Both the position numbers and the translations under genes were made by a program. This document shows positions 53,230 through 62,419 of a stretch of DNA of 64,000 nt, one piece after another. Source of the stretch: Dyadobacter diqingensis (lineage in GTDB: Bacteria; Bacteroidota; Bacteroidia; Cytophagales; Spirosomataceae); the NCBI RefSeq assembly GCF_024220585.1, contig NZ_JAMXKF010000007.1, positions 1 to 64,000 on the forward strand, written 5' to 3'. The notes under the pieces were generated by a model, which did not search any database, had not been told where the DNA came from, and saw only the letters and a program-made list of their open reading frames with translations. Position 1 is the stretch's first letter; each line of letters starts with the position of its first letter.

Positions 53230-54762
53230 ATGAACTATAACAAGATTTACTACTACTTTTTCAACATAACCATCTTATTATTTCTTGCTTTGCTGGGCTC
53301 ATGCGGAGGAAACGTTTCGGACACTACGCTTGCAAAAGAAGAAGCTCTTGTCAGGGCTCAGTGCAGTAGCTGCCACTTATTGCCGTCTCCCAACCTGCTT
53401 GATAAAAGAACCTGGCGTGACGGCGTCTTGCCGGCAATGGCAGAGCAATTCGGGATTGAAGTTTTGCAGGGAAATGTATACCTGCCCAGCAAAAATTCGA
53501 GGCTATCCAGCCGCGACTGGCAGGCGATTGTTCACTACTATGAAACGCTGGCGCCGGATACGCTTAATCAGAATAAAACCTCAAATCTGCTACATGACTC
53601 CGGAATGTTTAAGATCGTAAAACCGATGACTGATACCGCGCAAACTGCCGCGACCCTCATGATCGGAATACATCCTAAAACAGGAGAAATTTATACGAGC
53701 GACCTCAACAATCCGGGATTATATGTTTGGAACCAGAAACTGGAATCAAAACTTGTTGCAACACTATCCACATCCGCGGTCGATATTTCATTTAATCGTG
53801 AAAACATGGTGATCACGTGTATGGGTGGCATGCGTGCGCTGGACGCAACAAAGGGAGATATAACAGCCATAAGTCAGGCAAAAAATGGTTCTGCTGTCAA
53901 AAATAAAATTGGGGACAATTTCATACGCCCCATTCAGAGCCGGCCCATCGATTACAATAAGGATGGATTGACGGATTACATCGTTTGCAGTTTTGGCCAT
54001 AATCAGGGCGGTCTTTACATCCTTGAACAATTACCCGACAAGACTTTCAAAAGAGTTTCCCTCCGGGAAATTCCGGGAGCAACTCAGACCCTCACGGGGG
54101 ACTTTAACCAGGACGGCTGGCCCGATATCATGGCATTATTTGCTCATGCAGATGAAGGGATCTGGCTATTTCTGAATGATCAGAAGGGTGGATTTAAAAC
54201 CGAAAACATCCTGCGTTTTCCTTCGGTTTATGGATCAAGCAGCTTTCAGCTGATTGATATGAACCATGACAACAAATTGGATATTGTTTATACCGCAGGA
54301 GATAACAGCGACTATTCCAGAATATTAAAACCATACCATGGACTGTATGTGTACATCAACAAAGGTGATTTGAAAAGCGGTAATATTCACTTTGAAAAAG
54401 CTTTCTTTTACGCTATTCACGGCGCTACGAAGGTAATCGCAAACGATTTTGATATGGACGGTGATGTCGATCTGGCTACCATTGCGTTCTTTGCTGACCT
54501 GAAAAATATGCCGTCCGAGGGTTTTCTTTATTTTGAACAAAATAAAGAAAAAAATTTCCCTTCGTTCGCTGTACACGCCGTGCCTGTACATCACTCCGGC
54601 CGATGGATCTGCATGGATGCGGGCGACTACGACAGCGATGGTGACGTGGATATTGTTCTGGGAAATTTTTCAAAAGGTTTCATGAATCAGGATAATTTTA
54701 AGCCCGACTGGGACACTCATTTACCCTTCGTAATTCTGAAAAACGATAAGGTCAAAAAATGA
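53230..54762 (+). CDS. Cytochrome c-like / FG-GAP repeat lipoprotein, copy 1
   Basis: This 510-residue lipoprotein has a lipobox LLGSC (Cys 25) and a single haem motif CSSCH at 45-49 in a domain of about 80 residues with DKRTWRDGVLPAMAEQFG. Residues about 130-510 are an FG-GAP propeller with calcium loops (DYNKDGLTD, DFNQDGWPD, DFDMDGDVD, DYDSDGDVD). The start at 53230 was chosen because it begins the signal peptide; an ATG at 53197 would add MPEAFRKLIST. It is a paralogue of the 62420 gene and is divergent from a SusC gene. A haem-carrying surface propeller suggests redox chemistry or electron transfer at the outer membrane, which is inference. Confidence 0.85.
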   Translation: MNYNKIYYYFFNITILLFLALLGSCGGNVSDTTLAKEEALVRAQCSSCHLLPSPNLLDKRTWRDGVLPAMAEQFGIEVLQGNVYLPSKNSRLSSRDWQAIVHYYETLAPDTLNQNKTSNLLHDSGMFKIVKPMTDTAQTAATLMIGIHPKTGEIYTSDLNNPGLYVWNQKLESKLVATLSTSAVDISFNRENMVITCMGGMRALDATKGDITAISQAKNGSAVKNKIGDNFIRPIQSRPIDYNKDGLTDYIVCSFGHNQGGLYILEQLPDKTFKRVSLREIPGATQTLTGDFNQDGWPDIMALFAHADEGIWLFLNDQKGGFKTENILRFPSVYGSSSFQLIDMNHDNKLDIVYTAGDNSDYSRILKPYHGLYVYINKGDLKSGNIHFEKAFFYAIHGATKVIANDFDMDGDVDLATIAFFADLKNMPSEGFLYFEQNKEKNFPSFAVHAVPVHHSGRWICMDAGDYDSDGDVDIVLGNFSKGFMNQDNFKPDWDTHLPFVILKNDKVKK

Positions 54763-54909
54763 TGATTAAGCGTAGAAAAGTTGCTTTACAGCTCTGTAAA
54801 AAAAATATCAGGCAGAGACACAGTTATGAATATCAAAATTTGTAACTAGTATTAATTTATCAATATCTGACAGAAAAATGATAATATTCAGGAACTAGCT
54901 GAACTAAAA

Positions 54910-54941
54910 TTGTTCTATTCTTATAAATTTTAATACTTTTG
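54910..54941 (+). promoter_or_regulatory. Promoter of the ECF sigma gene
   Basis: TTG (54910-54912) and TACTTTTG (54934-54941) are 21 bases apart. Transcription would begin near 54947, supporting the TTG start codon at 54966. Confidence 0.65.
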
Positions 54942-54965
54942 AGAAAAAATAAATAACCTAACTAT

Positions 54966-55565
54966 TTGATACCAAGCACTACATATCACGATGACAAAGT
55001 ACTGTGGCTGGCCTTCAAGCAAGGCGATGAGAATGCCTTTACGGTACTTTATCATAAGTATGTGCGGGTACTTTACAGTTATGGAAAGAAAATTCTCGCG
55101 GATGAAGAAGCCGTGGAAGACATTGTTCAGGAATTATTTATCGACCTCTGGCAATGCCGAAGCCGACTCGCCGATGTTGAATCTCCAAAATTCTATTTAT
55201 TCCGTGCACTCCGCCGCCGGATTCACAAATCGCTGAACGAAACGCACAATCTTAATCAGCGCTGGGACCATATCGACGAAGGTATTCATCCTGTTTCACT
55301 TCCGAAAGAGTACGAAATTATTGAGGCTGAAAGTTCTCAAAAACAAAAAGATGAGCTGAACGTGTGGTTGAAAAACCTACCGGTTCGTCAGTATGAAGTG
55401 CTTATGCTCCGTTATTATCAGGATTTCAGCTATGCTGAAATTTCTGAAATCCTTACCATCAACGAACAATCCGTTCGAAATTTAATCCAGAGAGCAGTTT
55501 TAAAACTGCGTCAGCTTACCATTTCAGCACTATTCACAGGATTATTTTTATTTTTTTTAAAATAA
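54966..55565 (+). CDS. FecI-like ECF sigma factor
   Basis: This 199-residue sigma-70 family factor has region 2 (GDENAFTVLYHKYVRVLYSYG and EDIVQELFIDLW) and region 4 (LPVRQYEVLMLRYYQDFSYAEISEILTINEQSVRNLIQRA). The start is a TTG at 54966: no in-frame ATG occurs before region 2, and the promoter lies just upstream. The C terminus ISALFTGLFLFFLK is an unusual hydrophobic tail. It is followed by a FecR gene and an STN-bearing SusC, so it should be released by FecR when the transporter binds ligand and then transcribe the downstream transporter operon. Confidence 0.92.
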   Translation: MIPSTTYHDDKVLWLAFKQGDENAFTVLYHKYVRVLYSYGKKILADEEAVEDIVQELFIDLWQCRSRLADVESPKFYLFRALRRRIHKSLNETHNLNQRWDHIDEGIHPVSLPKEYEIIEAESSQKQKDELNVWLKNLPVRQYEVLMLRYYQDFSYAEISEILTINEQSVRNLIQRAVLKLRQLTISALFTGLFLFFLK

Positions 55566-55653
55566 TCCTGACCAAGTGAGTTAAACGCGCCGGATAGCTC
55601 CTCTTGCTATATAAAGGACAAGTTTAATTTTTACACAGAATAGTTCTATCTAT

Positions 55654-56760
55654 ATGAGTTACTACAATTATGAGGTAACCGACTTTCTTGAAGATGCGAA
55701 TTTCAAAGAATGGGTTTACAATCCTGATACTGAAACCGATAACTTCTGGAATGAATTTTCAATAAAATATCCGGAAAAATCAGAAATGATCGCGAGCGCA
55801 AAGTCAATTCTTTTGCAGCTCAAAACCGACATGGAAACAGATTTTCCTTCGGACGAAAAAGTAGAAAGCATTCTTTTCACAATTCACGAAAATAAAAACA
55901 AAACCACTGCCCGCCCGTCCCGAATATTATCGCACTGGATGGCGATTTCTTTTGCCAGCGCCGCGATGCTGATACTTCTGGTCGGCTGGCTTGTCAGAAG
56001 CGGAAAAAGTGATACCACCGTGACCTACGAAGAACTCATTTCAGCTGTTGATGTACCATTAATCGAAAAGACAAATGATACGTCGCGGCCTCACGTGGTG
56101 ATTCTACCCGATAGCAGCACGGTTCTCCTGCACCCAAACAGCAGTATTAGTTACCGCAAAGATTTCGACAAAGATGGGAGACGGGAAGTATATCTATCCG
56201 GACAGGCATTTTTTAACGTTACCAAAAACCCTGACCTGCCCTTTTTTGTATACTCAAACGAGTTGATCACCAAAGTACTTGGTACCAGCTTCCTGGTTAA
56301 ATCCTTCGACGATCAGAAACACCTGGAAGTCGAAGTAAAAACGGGAAAAGTATCCGTTTATACCCGAATGGATCATGACGCCGAAACAACCCGCACCAAT
56401 ACAGACCTTGGCGGAGTTATTATTACGCCGAACCAGAAAGTGCTGTTTTCGAGAGATGAAATCAGAATAAAAAAGTCACTCGTGGACTCTCCTGAAATTA
56501 TTGCTTCCACGGTATTGCCCGCCCCCATGCTGAAATTTCAGGATGCCAGCGTTTCGCAGATTTTCACAAATCTGGAACAGACCTATGGAATTGATATCGT
56601 GTATGATGAAGAGTTATTTGGTAACTGCCTGCTGACGGCATCATTCTCGAATGAAAATCTTTATGAAAAAATTGACCTGATCTGTAAAGGCATCGAGGCG
56701 AAATTTGAAGTTGTGGAGGCGCGGGTAGTCATTACCGGCAGGGGTTGTCATCAGGATTAA
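55654..56760 (+). CDS. FecR-family anti-sigma / signal relay protein
   Basis: This 368-residue inner-membrane protein has a cytoplasmic N-terminal part of about 90 residues, one transmembrane helix at about 92-112 (WMAISFASAAMLILLVGWLV), a periplasmic FecR domain (VILPDSSTVLLHPNSSISY, GQAFFNVTKNPDLPFFVYS, GTSFLVKSFDDQKHLEVEVKTGKV) and a C-terminal DUF4974-like domain (FQDASVSQIFTNLEQTYGIDIVYDE). The last resembles an STN fold. It lies 88 bases after the sigma gene and should transmit the signal from the SusC at 56969. A complete gene. Confidence 0.95.
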   Translation: MSYYNYEVTDFLEDANFKEWVYNPDTETDNFWNEFSIKYPEKSEMIASAKSILLQLKTDMETDFPSDEKVESILFTIHENKNKTTARPSRILSHWMAISFASAAMLILLVGWLVRSGKSDTTVTYEELISAVDVPLIEKTNDTSRPHVVILPDSSTVLLHPNSSISYRKDFDKDGRREVYLSGQAFFNVTKNPDLPFFVYSNELITKVLGTSFLVKSFDDQKHLEVEVKTGKVSVYTRMDHDAETTRTNTDLGGVIITPNQKVLFSRDEIRIKKSLVDSPEIIASTVLPAPMLKFQDASVSQIFTNLEQTYGIDIVYDEELFGNCLLTASFSNENLYEKIDLICKGIEAKFEVVEARVVITGRGCHQD

Positions 56761-56841
56761 AATTGCTTTTAATACCCTAGTTTATATTCACCAATTAACC
56801 CTTTTTACACATTTGTTATATATGACCTAACCAAAAAAAGA

Positions 56842-56872
56842 AGGTTGATGATGTTTGCACCATCACCAACCT
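56842..56872 (+). promoter_or_regulatory. Hairpin between fecR and susC-like gene
   Basis: A 12-bp stem (56842-56853 with 56861-56872, one G-U pair) has no T-tract after it. A smaller hairpin CATCCG/CGGATG follows at 56898-56916. Both are in the intergenic leader of the SusC gene. Confidence 0.45.
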
Positions 56873-56968
56873 GATCCATTATCCCCAACACGAATGTCAT
56901 CCGCTTCCAACGGATGGAGGATTTGTTTTGCCCATTTTTCCATGTTAAACAAAACTTAAAGTAAAGTT

Positions 56969-59900
56969 ATGAAAAAAATGTATCCTAACTATGCTCATTG
57001 GCAGATCATTATGAGATTCAGTTGTACGCAACTCATCATTGCAGCACTGCTTTCAACTATTTCCATGGCACGCGTCAGCGAAGCCCAGGAGGTGTTGAAC
57101 AACCGTGTTACAATACAAATGCAGAATCAGGATGTACGTAAAGTGCTGACTACGATCGAGGAACAGGCAAAAGTAAAATTCCTGTACAGTTCAAGTCTTA
57201 TTAAGGCGGAGAGAAAAATATCGGTCAACCTTCAGCAGCAACAGCTTGGTGAGGCATTAAAAATAATTCTGAATCCGCTTAACCTTTCTTATGAAGTTTC
57301 CGGCAAACAAATTGTACTGAAACGCATTAAGCTGGAAACGGAAAATCTGGAACCTCAGAAATTCAAAAACCCGGCCGTTGACCGTACCATTTCAGGAACT
57401 GTTACGGATGGCTCCGGTGCGGGCCTGCCAGGTGTTTCCGTTATTGTAAAAGGAACTTCACGCGGGACCAATACCGGCGCTGATGGGAATTACAAAATCG
57501 ACACGCCAGATGGTAACATTATCTTGACGTTCAGCTTTGTAGGTTTCAGTTCAAAAGATGTGGAGATCTCCGCAGGCCAAACCACGGCGAACGTAACACT
57601 AACGACCGATGAAAAACTGCTGAGCGAGGTAGTCGTTGTAGGTTATGGTACGGCCAGAAAAAAGGATTTGACGGGTGCCGTTTCTGTTGTAAAAGTGGCA
57701 GAATTAACCGAGCAGCCTAACTCAAACCTTGCCAACCAGTTACAGGGACGTGCTTCCGGGGTAACCGTTTTGACGTCAGGACAACCAGGACAGGCGCCTC
57801 AGGTTCGTATCCGCGGTATTAACTCATTTGGAAATAATACACCTCTTTACGTAGTCGACGGTGTACCTACACAGGATATCAACAATCTTAACCCAAATGA
57901 CGTTGCAACCATGCAGGTGTTGAAAGATGCGGGTTCTGCTTCTATTTATGGTTCTCGTGCATCCAATGGTGTTGTGGTTATCACTACAAAACGTGGTTCA
58001 GGTAAAGTGAAGGTGAACTACGACATGTATTATGGTACGCAGGTTGTAAGAAAAGGGAATGTATACGACATCCTTTCCTCTCAGGGAATGGCCGATCTTA
58101 AATTTCTTGCGCTTAAAAACTCCGGCGTTACCATCAACGATCCACAATACGGAAATGGCGCAACACCAGTTTTGCCAGACTACATCGTACCAACAGGTAT
58201 GAAAGAAGGATCCGTTGATCTTTCCAAATATTATGTAAACCCGAATTACACCGATAAAGCCGATATGGATTCGTTTTACCGTATCGTAAAAGCGAACAAG
58301 CAAGGAACAGACTGGTTTCATGAAGTATTCAAAAATGCTCCTACGCAAAGTCATAATCTTTCTGTAAGTGGCGGTGGTGCTGACGGTGGATATTTCTTCT
58401 CTTTCAGCCATTTCAACCAGCAGGGAAACTTGAAGAATACTTACCTGAAACGTTATACCCTTCGTTCCAACAGCCAGTACAATGTAAGCAAACACATCCG
58501 CGTGGGTGAAAATGTCATTTTGCAATTGGTTGATAACCCAAGAACTGACATTTTGCAGGAAGGCGGCGGAATCGGGATGGCTTATCGTATGCAGCCGATT
58601 ATTCCGGTTTACGACGTTCAGGGAAACTATGCAGGCTCCTTCGGAAGCGGGTTGGGTAACGCAAAAAACCCGGTTGCGATCCGTGACCGCGCCCGTAACA
58701 ACAAAGGTCTTTCCAACGGTGTTTTCGGAAATATGTTTGCCGAAATCGACTTCCTGAAAGACTTCACAGTTCGCTCTAATTTCGGAGGTAGTTATTACTC
58801 TCAAAGAGGAAACTCTTTCAGCTATCCTGAATGGGAAAATGCGGAAAACACAACCACAAACTCCTACACAGAGTATACCAACACGGGTTTTAACTGGACA
58901 TGGACCAACACGATTTCTTACGAACATTCTTTCAACGATAAACACTCTATCAAAGTCCTTGCAGGAACGGAGGCCTATAACAATTCAGGCAGAGAAGTGG
59001 GTGGTACCTCTCAGAGTTATTTCTCTTTTGATCCTAACTACACAATTCTTTCTACGGGATCAGGTACGCCAACAAATTACAGCGCCAAATTTGCGGATGC
59101 TTTATTCTCTTACATCGGACGCGTTGACTACAATTTCAGAGATCGTTATTTGTTAAGTGGTACAATCCGTCGTGATGGTTCTTCCCGTTTCACGAATCAG
59201 TTCGGATGGTTCCCGGCTGTCAGTGCAGGATGGAGAATCAAGGAAGAAAACTTCATGAAAGGTATTGACTGGATTACTGACTTGAAAATTCGCGGGGGTT
59301 ATGGTATCATGGGAAACCAGTTTAACGTAAACCCATCTAACGCTTTCACTACTTTCGGATTAAACAGAAGCAATTCTTTCTATGATATCAAAGGAACTGG
59401 CAACAGCACCGTACAAGGATTTCAGAGAACCCGTGTAGGAAACCCGAATGCAAAATGGGAAAGTAACATCAACTCGAATATCGGTATTGATGCGACGTTA
59501 TTTAACGGTGCGGTTGACCTTACTATTGACTACTACCAGAAAAATATCAACGACCTGCTATTCTCTCCTGAACTTGCCGGAACAGTTGGACAAGGAACTG
59601 CACCAGCCGTTAATATTGGAAAAATGGCCAACAAGGGTATTGACATGTCAGTTTACGCAGAGAAAAACATTACGAAAAATTTCAAGCTAAATGCGACTGT
59701 TACCCTGACGACCTACAACAACGAAATCAAAAAAATCACCGACGGTGCCACTTATTTTGATCAGGAAGGCCGTCGATTTAATGGTAGCAACATTATCCGT
59801 AATGCAGTGGGCCACTCGATCGGTCAGTTCTTTGGCTACAAAATCGATGGTTTCTGGAACTCGCAACAGGATATCGACAAAGCTAACGCAAGCGCTATCG

Positions 59901-60538
59901 AAAGATCAGGCAACGCTGATGCGGTATACCAAAATGAAGTTAAAGTGGGTCGTTTCCGTTATGCAGACATCAACGGCGACGGAATTATCACATCTGATGA
60001 CAGAACTTTCCTTGGCAATCCTAGTCCAAAATTCAGCTACGGCTTGAATATCGGAGGTAACTACAAAAACTTCGATTTTGGTATTTTCTTCTACGGTGTG
60101 CAGGGTAACGAAATCTGGAACAACCTTAAATGGTGGAATGACTTCTATACCAACTTCCAGGGTGCAAAAAGCAACACAGCGTTGTATGATTCATGGAGAC
60201 CTGATCACATGAACGCTACTGCTCCGATTCAGGAGAATACTGGTTCATTCAGTACCACCAACGTTCCAAACTCTTACTATGTAGAAAAAGGATCATACCT
60301 GCGTGCAAAGAATGCTCAGCTGGGTTATACATTACCAAAAAGCTTGACGCACAGCCTAAAAATCGAGAAACTGCGTGTTTACGTACAAACTGCGAACCTG
60401 TTTACAATCACAAAATACTCAGGTCCGGATCCGGAAGTTGGACAAAGCCAGGTTGATGGTTCCACAGCATTTGGTCTTGATGAAGGTGTTTATCCTAACA
60501 CACGTCAATTCATCATTGGCCTAAATCTGACATTCTAA
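56969..60538 (+). CDS. STN-domain SusC/RagA-family TonB-linked transporter
   Basis: This 1189-residue transporter has a signal peptide (about residues 1-40), an STN secretin/TonB N-terminal domain at about 47-125 (VTIQMQNQDVRKVLTTIEEQ, FLYSSSLI, LNLSYEVSGKQIVL), a carboxypeptidase-like domain from about 140 (ISGTVTDGSGAGLPGVS), a plug (VLKDAGSASIYGSRASNGVV) and a barrel ending FIIGLNLTF. The STN domain is the part that contacts FecR, so this is the regulated receptor of the upstream sigma/anti-sigma pair. It is otherwise close to the SusC at 49729. SusD follows 26 bases later. Confidence 0.95.
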   Translation: MKKMYPNYAHWQIIMRFSCTQLIIAALLSTISMARVSEAQEVLNNRVTIQMQNQDVRKVLTTIEEQAKVKFLYSSSLIKAERKISVNLQQQQLGEALKIILNPLNLSYEVSGKQIVLKRIKLETENLEPQKFKNPAVDRTISGTVTDGSGAGLPGVSVIVKGTSRGTNTGADGNYKIDTPDGNIILTFSFVGFSSKDVEISAGQTTANVTLTTDEKLLSEVVVVGYGTARKKDLTGAVSVVKVAELTEQPNSNLANQLQGRASGVTVLTSGQPGQAPQVRIRGINSFGNNTPLYVVDGVPTQDINNLNPNDVATMQVLKDAGSASIYGSRASNGVVVITTKRGSGKVKVNYDMYYGTQVVRKGNVYDILSSQGMADLKFLALKNSGVTINDPQYGNGATPVLPDYIVPTGMKEGSVDLSKYYVNPNYTDKADMDSFYRIVKANKQGTDWFHEVFKNAPTQSHNLSVSGGGADGGYFFSFSHFNQQGNLKNTYLKRYTLRSNSQYNVSKHIRVGENVILQLVDNPRTDILQEGGGIGMAYRMQPIIPVYDVQGNYAGSFGSGLGNAKNPVAIRDRARNNKGLSNGVFGNMFAEIDFLKDFTVRSNFGGSYYSQRGNSFSYPEWENAENTTTNSYTEYTNTGFNWTWTNTISYEHSFNDKHSIKVLAGTEAYNNSGREVGGTSQSYFSFDPNYTILSTGSGTPTNYSAKFADALFSYIGRVDYNFRDRYLLSGTIRRDGSSRFTNQFGWFPAVSAGWRIKEENFMKGIDWITDLKIRGGYGIMGNQFNVNPSNAFTTFGLNRSNSFYDIKGTGNSTVQGFQRTRVGNPNAKWESNINSNIGIDATLFNGAVDLTIDYYQKNINDLLFSPELAGTVGQGTAPAVNIGKMANKGIDMSVYAEKNITKNFKLNATVTLTTYNNEIKKITDGATYFDQEGRRFNGSNIIRNAVGHSIGQFFGYKIDGFWNSQQDIDKANASAIERSGNADAVYQNEVKVGRFRYADINGDGIITSDDRTFLGNPSPKFSYGLNIGGNYKNFDFGIFFYGVQGNEIWNNLKWWNDFYTNFQGAKSNTALYDSWRPDHMNATAPIQENTGSFSTTNVPNSYYVEKGSYLRAKNAQLGYTLPKSLTHSLKIEKLRVYVQTANLFTITKYSGPDPEVGQSQVDGSTAFGLDEGVYPNTRQFIIGLNLTF

Positions 60539-60564
60539 TAACTGTATCCTTAAACAGAAAAGAG

Positions 60565-62343
60565 ATGAAAAAATTAAGATTTTCCAAAATAGCTTTAGTA
60601 GTTGCTTTCGGTCTGCTTTCGTACGCATGTCAGGACAGTTTTTTAGAAAAACCAGCGTTAGGCGCGCTTAGTGACGCACAATTAAGTACAAAAGCGGGTG
60701 TTGATGGGCTTCTCATCGGCGCATATGCCGCACTGGACGGAAACGGAGTGGGCGCAGCAAGCGCATGGGACGCAGCGGCAGACAACTGGATTTACGGAAG
60801 TATTGCCGGTGGTGATGCAAAAAAAGGCAGTGATGGTGCCGATCAGCCAGGTATCAACTCGATTATGATTTACAGTCATGGCCCTAGTAATGGTTTCTTT
60901 AACAGTAAATGGAAAGCCGTTTATGAGGGAATTAACCGGGCAAACACCGTTTTGAAATTCGTTCCGCTTGTTACTTCAGGTATTACCGATGCCGAAAAAG
61001 TAAGCTTCACGGCTCAGGCACGTTTCCTGCGTGGACATTATTATTTCGAATTGAAAAAAATGTTCAACATGGTGCCCTGGGTTGATGAAAAGACAGTGGA
61101 CCCTGCGGCTGTTAAAAACGATGTAGACATTTGGCCAAATATTGAAGCAGACTTTAAATTTGCGATGGAAAACCTTCCTGCGACGCAGGCCGAGGTTGGA
61201 AGGGTGAATAAGTGGGCTGCCGCTACTTACCTGGGCAAGGCCTATCTGTTTGAGAAAAAATTCACAGAAGCAAAAGGAATTTTTGATCAGGTGATCAGTT
61301 CAGGTACTACCAGCAATGGACTTAAATATGAGTTGCTGCCACAGTATCAGGATAATTTTGACGCCGCCAAGAAAAACCTTGCAGAATCGGTTTTTGCAGT
61401 ACAAATGGCTGCCAATGATGGAACAAACACGATCGACAACGCCAACACCGGAGGTATGCTGAATTTTCCGTATAACTCCCCTTTCCGTTGCTGTGGATTT
61501 TATCAGCCAAGTCTTGACCTGGCCAATTCTTTCCAGACAGACGCAAGCGGACTTCCTTTGGTTGATAACTACAATGCTTCAACGTTGAAAAACGATATGG
61601 GTATCAAATCTGATGCAACCTACACGCCGGACGGAACCGTTGCCCTGGATCCACGTATCGACTGGACAGTTGGACGCCGTGGCATTCCTTTCCTTGATTG
61701 GGGAAATCACCCGGGTCAGGCATGGATTCGTGACCAGGGATATGCCGGTCCGTATTCTCCAAAGAAAAACATGTACTATCAGGCAACACAGGACAAATAC
61801 TCAGATCAGCACTCCTGGGCACCCGGAACGGCAATTAACGTTCAGGTTATTCGTTTTGCTGATGTTTTGCTGATGGCGGCAGAAGCTGAGGCTCAGGCTG
61901 GAAGTCTTGAAAAAGCACAGGAATATGTAAACAAGGTTCGTGCGCGTGCTGCAAAACCAGAAAGCTGGGTTTACACTTATGCTGACCCTTCAAAACCAAT
62001 GGCAGGGTACACTAAAACACCCGCCAGCAATTACAAAATTGCGATTTATCCTGCGGGAGCTTTTGCTGCAAAAGGTAAGGACGGAGCACTTAAAGCAATC
62101 TATTTTGAGCGCAAAATTGAACTTGCAATGGAAGGACACCGTTTCTTCGACTTATCGCGTTGGGGCGTTGCTGAGCAAACACTTAATGCTTACGTGACTT
62201 TCGAAAGCAAAATCACACCTGATGTCAGTGGTGGAAAGTTTCTTAAAAACAGAAACGAATATTTCCCGATTCCACAAACACAGATTGATTTAAGTACCAG
62301 AAACGGCGTTTCTTCACTGAAACAAAATCCAGGATATCAATAA
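60565..62343 (+). CDS. SusD/RagB-family outer-membrane lipoprotein
   Basis: This 592-residue lipoprotein has a lipobox LLSYAC (Cys 22) and then QDSFLEKPALGALSDAQL, matching the SusD at 47918 throughout: ARFLRGHYYFELKKMFN, AAATYLGKAYLFEKKFTEAK, FRCCGFYQPSLDLANSF and NEYFPIPQTQIDL. The shared cysteine pair and FLE(I/K)PA opening mark one SusD subgroup. It is translated from the same message as the STN SusC. A 14-bp terminator follows, then the second cytochrome/FG-GAP gene. Confidence 0.94.
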   Translation: MKKLRFSKIALVVAFGLLSYACQDSFLEKPALGALSDAQLSTKAGVDGLLIGAYAALDGNGVGAASAWDAAADNWIYGSIAGGDAKKGSDGADQPGINSIMIYSHGPSNGFFNSKWKAVYEGINRANTVLKFVPLVTSGITDAEKVSFTAQARFLRGHYYFELKKMFNMVPWVDEKTVDPAAVKNDVDIWPNIEADFKFAMENLPATQAEVGRVNKWAAATYLGKAYLFEKKFTEAKGIFDQVISSGTTSNGLKYELLPQYQDNFDAAKKNLAESVFAVQMAANDGTNTIDNANTGGMLNFPYNSPFRCCGFYQPSLDLANSFQTDASGLPLVDNYNASTLKNDMGIKSDATYTPDGTVALDPRIDWTVGRRGIPFLDWGNHPGQAWIRDQGYAGPYSPKKNMYYQATQDKYSDQHSWAPGTAINVQVIRFADVLLMAAEAEAQAGSLEKAQEYVNKVRARAAKPESWVYTYADPSKPMAGYTKTPASNYKIAIYPAGAFAAKGKDGALKAIYFERKIELAMEGHRFFDLSRWGVAEQTLNAYVTFESKITPDVSGGKFLKNRNEYFPIPQTQIDLSTRNGVSSLKQNPGYQ

Positions 62344-62357
62344 CAAACTATAATCCG

Positions 62358-62392
62358 CAAAAAAGAGGCAGTTTCGCGACTGCCTCTTTTTG
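62358..62392 (+). terminator. Terminator after the third susD-like gene
   Basis: A stem of about 14 bp (62359-62372 with 62379-62392, loop TTCGCG) has A6 before and T5 after it. The final gene may thus be transcribed separately or by read-through. Confidence 0.88.
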
Positions 62393-62419
62393 TTTATCAT
62401 TGACGAAATAACCCAAGTT

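Noticed and set aside
57998..58945. 315-codon open frame antisense to the STN SusC gene
   Set aside because: It lies fully inside a clear SusC coding region; composition is explained by the sense frame and no signal or domain is seen.
62390..62419. Extension of the second cytochrome/FG-GAP protein
   Set aside because: The frame begins within the terminator stem; the ATG at 62420 starts a good lipoprotein signal.
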